Shown: piece after piece, positions 55,501-64,000 of the stretch
How positions within the stretch are numbered: the first letter of the stretch is position 1
Layout: every line of letters starts with the position of its first letter
Assembly (NCBI GenBank): GCA_036936605.1
Contig: JAUPFV010000002.1
Location: 131,610,376 to 131,674,375 of the forward strand
Origin: Limnanthes douglasii subsp. nivea
Lineage: Eukaryota; Streptophyta; Magnoliopsida; Brassicales; Limnanthaceae
Length of the DNA: 64,000 nt
Direction of reading: 5' to 3'
Program-made: the position numbers and the translations under genes
The notes under the pieces: generated by a model
What the model saw: only the letters and a program-made list of their open reading frames with translations
What the model was told of the DNA's origin: nothing
Databases searched by the model: none

Positions 55501-56125
55501 TTCTCGGAGCACCACTACCCGGATTACATACTGGAAGACGAACACCCTATCTTACCCAGTATCGTTGCCAATGTGTATCAGGAAAACCACTAAGGAGAAT
55601 AGCTTGATCCGGAAAGTTAAGAGGTTGACTACGTTAATACGCCGCTGCCATTTGGGATCAAGGATGACTACCTTAATACGCTGCCGTCGCCTGGGAGGGA
55701 GGATGCAAGTGAAGAAGACTATAACCAAAGAAAAGGTAACATAATATTTACCAAGAGGAAGTAGTAGAAGAAGAAACAGAATCGGAGGTAGTACTGGAGG
55801 ACTTACTTGAACCAGATGGCATACTCGATCAGAAATTCCTGGAGCACAACTGCCTGAATTACATACCTAAAAGCGAGCACCCTATCTTACGTGGGTTTGC
55901 TGTCAATGGGTATCGGGGAAACCATTAGGGGAACAGCCTGATCCGGAAGGTCAAGAGGTTGACTACGCTAATATGCCGCCACCGTTTAGGAGCGAAGATG
56001 ACTACCCTAATACGCCACTACCGTCTAGGAGCGAGGATGACTGTCTTGGAGAAGACTATGACCGTAGAAAAGATAACATGAGCGAAGATGAAAATGAAGA
56101 AGGCTATGATGGAAAAAGAATGTAG
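52563..56125 (+). repeat. Acidic repeat array 1, copy B, second part
   Basis: Continues 47088-47746 after copia-3 (its first five bases, GACTG, are the duplicated target) and corresponds to 21246-24346. It carries one more unit than copy A: 53160-53590 has a HYPDYISKNVHSIVHGF segment with TTG in place of the common TAG, open from about 53137 to 53446. Otherwise units, stops and 42-bp sub-repeats match. It ends at about 56125 in the same AT-rich tail. Confidence 0.82.
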
Positions 56126-57242
56126 TAGAATATTTAATTGGACTGAAAAAAGCTAATATATGTAAGTTATATTTAACTATCTTTTTTATGTATATAAGTT
56201 GTGTTTATGTAATTGGTGATGATGTTCTATGTTTGGGTGATTATATATATTAAGTCACAAACATATTGTCTTATTTTTTGATGAAGTTTTACCAGCAGAA
56301 GACCACTTATCATGTTTATGAATGCTGGTTTAACTTGTATTAGTGTGTTTCACAAAAGAAACTATAAACAAGTGTTGTATCTCCCTCTTCTAGAATGATA
56401 ATCTAGTATTAATTTTTTTTTTTAAATATCAATATAAATTAAAACTATAATTAATATTTTATTATATTAGTAATTAATATTTTTGTAGTTATAACTTATA
56501 GTTTTTAAAATAGATAAAAATAATCTTCTACTAGGCTAAAAATCATGGTTTGTCACCAAAGTTGGTCACTTGTTTGAAAACAACAACTTATTTAATTTTT
56601 TTTATCAAAATAGTCACTTTTTTTCACCAATAGTCACTAGTGTGGTTTTTTTACATTCTAGTGAGACACATGATATTTATAGTTTTAATTTAAATTAATA
56701 TTTTTAAAATTTTGTTTTCTGTCTTTAATTTTTATATAAAACTTAGTTCTTAAAATCACTTTTTAAAAATCATAAAAATAAAATTTCACCAATAGTTTTT
56801 CATTAAATATTCGTTATTGAAATATTAAAAGCTTAATTTTAAATTTATTTTAAAAATAAATTTAAAATTAATTACTCATTACAAATCATATTTTATAAAT
56901 TAATAAAAGTTATTTTTGTCTAATTAGAAAACTTCAAATTCTAATATCTATTATGCATTTCAAAACTACAACATTAACAAAAATATACTAAATTTAAATA
57001 TGGTTTCATATTTATTTATTTTTATTGTAGAAAATAAAATAAAATAAACATGTGTTTAATAAATAAATTATTAATTTAATATGTTTTATAAATTTATTAA
57101 TGAATAAAATTTACTAGTTGAAATAAATTTATTAGTCTTTCCACCCATTAGTATAATATTATGAACACTCTCTATTTACCCCTTTCCTCCCCTTGTTTTT
57201 TCCTTTCCATAGTCTCTCTCTAGAAAACCAAAACCAAGCCCT
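56126..57242. other. AT-rich spacer between arrays (copy B)
   Basis: Duplicate of 24347-25413. It has about 21 extra bases near 56642-56662 (TGTGGTTTTTTTACATTCTAG), bounded by CTAGTG on both sides. The 39-bp palindrome is at 56833-56871. No gene. Confidence 0.6.
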
Positions 57243-59547
57243 TTGTTTTGGTTTTCTATTTGTGAAGTATATTGTCATACTCGTCCCAGAACACATTACG
57301 ACCAATACCACCTCGACAGGGATTATATCGGAGAAGAAGAAACAGAGTCGGAGGAGGAGGCCGTTACAAAGGAGATAGAAAAATACAAAACACAGTCGGA
57401 GGTAGTACACGAGGACGAGTTACCGGATCCCAATGAGATACTCGATCAAAACTTCCCGGAGCACCTCTACCCGGATTATATACCCGAAGTCGAGCACCCT
57501 ATTGTACATGGCTTCACTGCCAATGTGTATCCGAAAAACCACTAGGGGGAATAGTCTGATCCAAAAAGTCAAGAGGTTGACTACGCTAATACGTCGCCAC
57601 TGTCTGGGAGTGAAGATGACTACTTAGTACGACGCTGTCGTCTAGGAGCAAGATCGACTACCCTAATACGCTGCCGCCGCCTATGAGCGAAGATCACTAC
57701 CTTGGAAAATACTATGGTCGAAGATAAGGTAACAGGAGCGACGATAAAAATAAAAAACACTATGACTGAAGAAAAGGTAAAAGAACATTTACTAGAGGAG
57801 GCAGTAGAAGAAGGACCACAGTCGGAGGTAGTACCGAATGAGGTATAACCTGAGGAGGACGTACCCGAACCCGATAACATACTCGATCAACACTTCTCGG
57901 AGCACCACAACCCGGAGTAGATACCGGAAGACGAGCATCCTATCTCACCAGGGTTTGCTGCCAATATGTATTTGGAAAACCACTAGGAGGAATAGTCTCA
58001 TCTGGAAAGTAAAGAGGTTGACTACGTTAATACGCCACCACCGTCCGGGATCGAGGATTACTACCATAAGACGCTGCTGCAATCTAGCAGCGATGATGAC
58101 TATTTATCGTCGTCTGGGAGTGATGATGAGTACCATGGAGAAGACCATGACCGATAAAAGGTAAAAAAAAGCGACGATGATTATGAAGAAAACTATGACC
58201 GAAGAAAATGTCACATAATATTTAGTAGAGGATGTAGTAGATAAAGAAACACAGTTGAAGGTAGCACGGAGGAGGACTTACCCAAACCGATGACATACCC
58301 AATCAACCTTTCGCGGAACACCACTACCCGGATTACATACTCGAAGATGAGCACCATATCGTACTGGGGTTCACCGTAAGTGCGTATCAGGAAGAAGATC
58401 CTGATCCGCAAAGTCAAGAGGTTGAATACGCTAGTATGCCGCCACAGTCTAGGATCGAGGATGGATACCTTAATACGCCGCAACCATCTCGTAGCGAGGA
58501 TGGCTAACCTAATACGCTATCGTCGCTTGGGATGGAGGATGACTACCCTAGCGAAGATTGTGATCGAAGGAGGTAGTACAAGAAGAAACACAGTTAGAGG
58601 TAGTATCGAATGAGGACGTACCCGAACCCGATGAAATACTCGATCATTACTTCCTAGAGCACCACTACCCGGATTGTATACCTGCAGATGAGCACTCTAT
58701 CGTACTTGGGTTTGCGGCCAATGTGTATCTAGAAAACTACTTGGGAAAAGAGCGTGCTCCGGAAAATAAGAAGGTTTACTACGCTAATATGCCACCATCA
58801 TATGGGAGCGATGATGACTACCCTAATACGCCGATGTTGTTAGGGAGCAAGGATGAATACCCTTATACGTTGTCGTCGTCTGGGAGTGACGGTGAGTACC
58901 CTCGAGAATACTATGACCGAAAAAAGGTAAGAAAAGAGACGATGATAATGAAGAAAACTATGACCAAAGAAAAGGTAAAATAATAATTACCAGAGGAGAC
59001 AGTAGAAGAAAAAACCATTGAGAGGAAGAACATGATCTGAAAACCATGTGTATCCGGAAAACCATTGAGAGGAATAACATGATCTGAAAAGTGAAGAGGT
59101 TAAGTACGCTAATATGCCACCACCGTCTGTGAGCGAAGATGACTACCCTAGTACGCCTTTGTCGTTTGGGAGTATCGTTGACTACACTAATACGCTACGG
59201 CCGCCTGGGATCGAGGATCACTAGCCTAGAGAACAATATGACCAGAAATAAAATAACATGAGCGACGATGAAAATGAGGAGGTAGTATTAGATGAGGATT
59301 TACCTGAACCCGATCAACACTTCCTCGATTAAATATCCGAAGACGAGCAGTCTATCAAACTCGGGTTCGTTGCCAATTTCTATCCGGAAAACCACTAGGG
59401 GAAGAGCCTGATCCGGAAAGTAAGGAGGTTGACTACGCTAATATGTCGCTATCATCTGCGAGTGAGGATGAGTACCCTAATACGCCGATGTTATCATAGA
59501 GCAAGGATGACTAGCCTTATACATTCTATCTGTCTGAGAGCCATAAT
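57243..59547 (+). repeat. Acidic repeat array 2, copy B and its continuation
   Basis: Duplicate of 25414-27224 up to about 59056, followed by about 490 bp of further, partly truncated units that copy A lacks. These show where the original array continued before duplication. The continuation includes another VDYANM.PPPS..SEDDYPST block near 59105-59150 and ends at ATAAT (59543-59547), where element 3 was inserted. Confidence 0.8.
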
Positions 59548-59924
59548 TGATGAGTCCGAAAATATTCACCACTTACTGTAGAAACCGGATAGGGGTAATC
59601 CGGACAATAATCACCCACTAAAGTATTCGGACAGTACAAAAGTATTAAATAACTAAACACCTTTTGACTAAGCTAATTGTTAATATGCTTAATAAACTAA
59701 TGGTTTTTTGAACTCGACCCGATTCCATAAGTTTGACCCGAAAGCTCATATGGCCCATAATTAAGGGTATAAATACCCAATCACTTTCACTAATAAGGGT
59801 AATAAACATTTAATACAACCAGGTAGCTCAAATCTCTCACTACAAAACACTTAAACATTTAATACCCTTGAAACACCACAAAATATTTGACAAAATTACC
59901 CTCAGTAAAAAATAATCCACACCA
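59548..59924 (+). repeat. 5' LTR of Ty3 element 3
   Basis: 377 bp with a TATAAATA box at 59768-59775. It is followed by the primer site TGGCGACTACAGTGGGAG at 59928-59945. Confidence 0.9.
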
Positions 59925-59997
59925 AATTGGCGACTACAGTGGGAGGAGAAGGTGCCTGAATCGAGTATTCAAAACCAGCAAGAAAAACCAGTTCGGA

Positions 59998-62361
59998 TGA
60001 ATCCAGACGAGCAGGCAGTACCACCAACTTTGGCAGAAGTGGTGGGATAAAACGATGAATATACGATCAAAGAGCGAGACAAGTTGAAATCTGAGATAGA
60101 AGCCTTGAGGGCTGCTAAAAAGGTAGAGATGGGCTTGAAAGAAAAATCAAAAGTGTCAGCTATTCACCACACTGACAATCCAAGGGAGCATGACCCATTA
60201 TCAAAGACCCATTATAGTACTAAAAAGACTCATGCCAGCTCAAAGAAGTCTCACCGGTCTAAACCGGTGGAGAGCTCGGAGTCGAAATCCTCTAGTAGCT
60301 CCTCGAATGAAGATAGAGTTGAGGAGTCCCTGTCATCCAGCAGTGATGAAGGCAGGTCTAGGAAAAAGCAAAAGTTGGTAAAAAAATATTCAAGAAAAAG
60401 GGACAGTCATGGAAGGTTGAAAAAGCATCTAGGTAAAGGGTCATCTCATAGCCACAGCCATGGTTGGAGGCATATAGACCACTATTGATGGATCATTTTG
60501 CTTTCCATGATGAACCAGGTATCTTTGCAACTCTCAATGAAGATACTGTGTTTAGTCGTGGCCGAAATTGGATACAATCTTCATTGTCTTCCAAGATACT
60601 GTCCGGAAACCTTCCAAAGAGGTTTGACAGTACTAAGATGGAAAAATATGATGGGAGCAAAGATCCAGATAATCATCTGGAGCAGTTGAAAAACTTTATG
60701 ATGATTTTTTACGATGATAATGATAAGTTACTTTGTAGAGCATTCTCTCAATCTTTTATGGGGAGTGCTCTAAAGTGGTATAATAGTCTGCTACAGGGCT
60801 GCATCAGAAATTTTGATACCTTTTGGGTGGCTTTCTGGAGGCAGTTTGTTGGAAGTAAGGAGGTGAAGGGCAATGGAGACACTATTATCCATTGTGCCCA
60901 AGATCCAAACGAATCATTAAAAGAATATATAAGTCGGTTTGTGAACACCAAGAATGGATTAGCTGATTGCTTTGAACAAGTAGCAATAGCTTCTCTAAGA
61001 CAAGGTTTGAACCCTGGAAATCTGGCTGATTCGGTAACCAGGAAAAAGGCCATGACATGGGGAGGTTTACTGAATCAGGTGGGAAATCAAATCAATATGG
61101 ATGAAACAAAGAAGACTAGGGTGCACAAGCAAGTGACATCTGCCTCAGCTGCACCAAACCAGAACCAGAATCAGTCCGGGTACAAGGCTAAGGAAGTCGG
61201 AAAGGGTCCCAACAGGGCTAAGGCTCAATCTCACCCAGCACCAGCTCAGTGCCAGCAATCCAGAAATAAGCGAGGGCCTTGGGTCCAACCAGAGTGGTTT
61301 GCCGAATTGAAAGAAAATTTGGAAACCATCTATGACAAAATAAAAGAAGAAGTACATTTTAGGAAGCCGACTGTGCTTCAATCTCCCAGGGAAAGTCGTA
61401 ATACTTGTTTCTGTCAATATCATCATGATATTGGCCATAACACAGAAGATTGCATCGCTTTGAAACAAGAGGTGCAAAATCTGATTGAAAGAGGAAAATC
61501 GTGTGCTTATGTGAAAAGAAGAAGTGGGAATAGGCCTGATAATGCTCATCGGACCGGCCTAACAAACAATGCAGGGACGTCGGCTCCGGACGGGGCTATG
61601 GTAATTATTGAAAGAGTTGACGTGGAGTCAGAGTATTTGGATCCTGATCCAGCCCGAAATAAGGTGGGCGGTATCACAGAATACACCAAGACGGTGTCCG
61701 GGCTCATAAGGTTTTTTGAGTCACTTACCATATTTGGGGGTAACACCATGACTGCACCAACTCCTTCTTCAAGAAAGAGGCATGTTCACACCCTGGCTAC
61801 TCAGTTGGAGGGAGGCATGTCCTCCTATCAATCACAAATCCTTTTTCCCTTCATTGTCTTTTATGAAGATGATTTAAGGGACATAGTTGGTCCCTATGAA
61901 GATGATGTGGTGATAGGAGCATCCATTGGGGCAATGACATTAGACAAATTTTGGTGGGCACTAGTAGCTCAGCCAATATCTTCTTTTTGACTTCCTATAA
62001 ACAAATGAAGAATCCAGCAGTAATTCAACGTTCGAACATGTCTATTATGGGTTTCACTGGAAGCTCTACGGACGTGATTGGAGAGTTTGAGGAGGAGGTT
62101 TTTTTGGGCAAAGGCCCTTTCAAGAAAATGGTCAGAGTACTTTTTATCGTGGTAGATTGTCCAACATACTACAATGCCATTTTGGGAAGGTCTTGGTTCT
62201 CCAGGATGCATGCTATGGCTTCGACAGTTCACCAATGTTTAAAATACGCTGTGCAAGAACAAATGGGAGTTATCAGGAGTAGTCAAAAGATAGCAAGGGA
62301 ATGTTATGCAACTGCACTTGCCCCTAGAACTTTGGGGGAAGTTCGGATCAATGAAAATTAG
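59998..62361 (+). pseudogene. gag: gag-protease of Ty3 element 3 (frameshifted), ending at the conserved stop
   Basis: The start MNPDEQAVPP is at 59998. A TAA at 60048 interrupts it, at the same codon as the TAA in element 1 (3378). The Ser/Lys-rich part (60084-60488) is followed by a shifted frame, 60464-61990, holding the gag core (GSALKWYNSL, FWVAFWRQFVGS) and the knuckle C-x2-H-x4-H-x4-C near 61413. A lost G near 61930 breaks the protease just before its active site, which is readable only after the shift (61951-62361). The reading ends at TAG 62359-62361 followed by CAA TTA, exactly the tobamovirus-type leaky stop. Confidence 0.92.
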
Positions 62362-64000
62362 CAATTAGGGGTCCCTCTGGGGGAGAGGGCAAAATTGATG
62401 ACCCTAGAGAGACCCCTGGTATTTTAATACCGATTGAAGATGTTGAAACTCACTCTCCGGTTGAAGGAAGAAGTGTCAAGATTGGATCAAAGATGACATC
62501 AGAACTAAAAAGTAAAGTGTTATCTTTTTTAACAAACCATCAACACGTTTTTGCTTGGTGCAATGCTGATGTAACCAGAGTACCTGCAGATGTTATATCA
62601 CACCAGCTATCCATACGAAGAGATATAGCACCCGTTGTGCAGAAGAGAAGAGCTTATCTAAGAAAAAAGGTGCTGTCATAGTTCAAGAGGTTGACCGACT
62701 TACTAAGATGGGGCACATAAAGGAATCTCAGTACCCTTTATGGACAACCAATCCAGTGTTAGTAAAAAATCAAAACGAGAAGTAGTGTATGTCCATCGAC
62801 TTTACTGAACTTAATAGGGCTTTCCCAAAAGACCTATATCCAGTCCCCCGGATCGATCAGTTAGTAGACTCCACATCTGGGAACAAGTTGTTGTTCTTCA
62901 TGGATGCATTCTCCGGTTATAATCAGATTCAAGTGGATCTGAAGGACTGGGAACATACTACTTTTGTTACTTATAGGGCCCTCCATTGTTACAAGGTGAT
63001 TCCTTTTGGATTAAAGAATGTTGGGGCTACTTATTAGAAGTTAGTGAACAAAGCATTCGCTGATCAGATTGGAAGAAATATGGAAGTTTACATTGATGAT
63101 ATGATGGTAAAGAGTGTGGAAGAAGAATTACACTTGGCAGATCTGCAAGAGACTTTTGCCAACTTGGTAAAAGTTAATTTAAAGTTAAATCCAGAAAAAT
63201 GTGTTTTTGGAGTACAGTCTGGGAAATTTTTGGGGTATGTGATAAGTGAGAAAGGGATACAGCCTGATCAGGACCAACTTAATACTTTACTACAGATGGA
63301 TCCTCCTCCGAATATTAAAGAAGTACAAAGATTGGCAGGGAGGTTAGCTGCTCTAAACCGTTTTATCTCAAGGTCTTCGGATAAGTGTGCCCCGTTTTTT
63401 CAAACTTTAAAAGGTGCCAAAGAATTCAACTGGTCTCCACAGTGCTACCAGGCTTTCGATGAAATTAAAAAACACTTATCCTCTCTTAAAACCTTGTTTA
63501 AACCTGTTGATGGAGAGACAAAGTACCTATATTTAGCAGTCTCTGATTGTGCCATAAGTGCAGTGCTAGTAAGGGAGGTGGATAATTATCCTCGTCCGGT
63601 GTAGTACATCAGCAAAAGCTTGATAGATGCTGAAAATAGGTATTTAAAACTTGAAAACCCTGTTTAAAATTATTGATGGAGAAACATTGTATATATATTT
63701 AGCAGTCTCTGAATGTGCCATAAGTGCGGTGCTAGTAAGAGAGGTGGACAATTATCCTCGTCCGGTTTACTACATCAGCAAAAGCCCGATGGATGCTGAA
63801 AAAAGATATTTAAAACTTCTAAAAGTTAGCACTGGCTTTGGTAATTGCTGCCAAAAAAATGAGGCCCTACTTTCAGTCTCATTCTATTATCGTCTTGATG
63901 TATTTTCCCTTGAAAAACGTTCTTCAAAAGGCAGACGTATCAGGCAGAATGACAAAGTGGTCAGTAGAATTGGGGGACTATGACATTGATTTTGCCCCTC
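62362..64000 (+). pseudogene. pol: pol of Ty3 element 3 (partial, broken)
   Basis: One base is missing just after the stop relative to elements 1 and 2, and another shift lies near 62670. RT blocks: SIDFTELNRAFPKDLYPVP (62789 on), FFMDAFSGYNQIQVD, and YIDDMMVKS near 63080, with a TAG at 63035. The RNase H region is disrupted by a 166-bp tandem duplication (63488-63653 / 63654-63819), which shifts the frame. The rest of pol is outside the window. Confidence 0.9.
63488..63819 (+). repeat. 166-bp tandem duplication inside the RNase H region of element 3
   Basis: Both copies start AAAACCYTGTTTAAA and contain GTGCCATAAGTGC and TATCCTCGTCCGGT; they differ at around 10% of sites. Elements 1 and 2 have a single copy, so the duplication is specific to this lineage or copy. 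Confidence 0.9.

Larger units (their letters stand above)
27225..59056. repeat. 16-kb tandem duplication, copy B (interrupted by two later retrotransposons)
   Basis: Starts at the junction GTATTCGGAAGGACG (27220-27234) and ends at GTATCCGGAA (about 59050-59059), where the end of copy A (27181-27229) matches 59011-59059. After removing element 2 with its TSD (10504 bp) and copia-3 with its TSD (4821 bp), about 16.5 kb remain. The surplus over copy A is mainly one extra repeat unit near 53160-53590 and the longer TA tract. Confidence 0.92.
59548..64000 (+). mobile_element. Ty3/gypsy element 3, Tat lineage, 5' part (cut by window end)
   Basis: Starts with a 377-bp LTR (59548-59924) beginning TGATGAGTCC and ending CCACACCA, followed by PBS, gag-protease and the first half of pol. 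It is more similar to element 2 than to element 1 and carries several frameshifts. The preceding bases ATAAT are the putative left target duplication. The 3' half is beyond the window. Confidence 0.93.

Noticed and set aside
56642..56662. Extra ~21 bases in copy B as a transposon footprint
   Set aside because: Bounded by CTAGTG on both sides, but too short and without inverted ends; simple slippage or deletion in copy A explains it equally well.

Overview
The window is repeat-rich, AT-rich plant nuclear DNA, most likely from a eudicot. I see no ordinary single-copy gene, tRNA, rRNA or CRISPR array. The plant assignment rests on the element families: Tat-type Ty3/gypsy elements with a second RNase H and an antisense ORF, a Ty1/copia element with an initiator-tRNA-Met primer site, hAT-like non-autonomous transposons and an L1-type LINE. 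No species can be named from the sequence.

Layout. 1-2899: old sequence with a decayed minus-strand LINE reverse transcriptase. 2900-13508: Ty3 element 1, complete from LTR to LTR but heavily decayed, with an hAT-like element (8958-9807) inserted just after pol and a broken antisense ORF near its 3' end. 13514-19850: a minus-strand copia relic (copia-1) with no reverse transcriptase; its long leader contains another hAT-like element. 20585-24346 and 25420-27224: two arrays of a ~300-460 bp higher-order repeat that once coded for an acidic, proline/tyrosine-rich protein. 27225-59056: a second copy of the whole 11228-27224 segment, so the locus holds a ~16 kb direct tandem duplication. The second copy was later split by Ty3 element 2 (32934-43432, TSD AATGC, inserted in the copia-1 gag) and by copia-3 (47747-52562, TSD GACTG, inserted in the repeat array). 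59057-59547: more of the array. 59548-64000: Ty3 element 3, cut by the window end.

How the parts work. In the Ty3 elements the plus strand carries Gag-protease, then a stop codon, then RT-RNase H-second RNase H-integrase. A convergent antisense gene lies between pol and the 3' LTR. Copia-3 has identical LTRs, a perfect TSD, one uninterrupted 1362-codon gag-pol and all catalytic residues, so it is very young and possibly still mobile.

Most interesting points: (1) the Gag-protease/RT stop is at the same place in all three Ty3 elements, and two of them have the exact tobamovirus-type leaky context UAG-CAR-YYA; (2) the antisense ORF has its own TATA box and a spliceosomal-type intron at the same place and phase in two diverged subfamilies; (3) the acidic repeat array carries a 67-nt cassette bounded by GT..AG whose removal would restore its frame, and most units share an in-frame amber codon; (4) four snRNA-promoter-like USE+TATA modules, each with 32-33 bp spacing, lie inside one hAT-like element.
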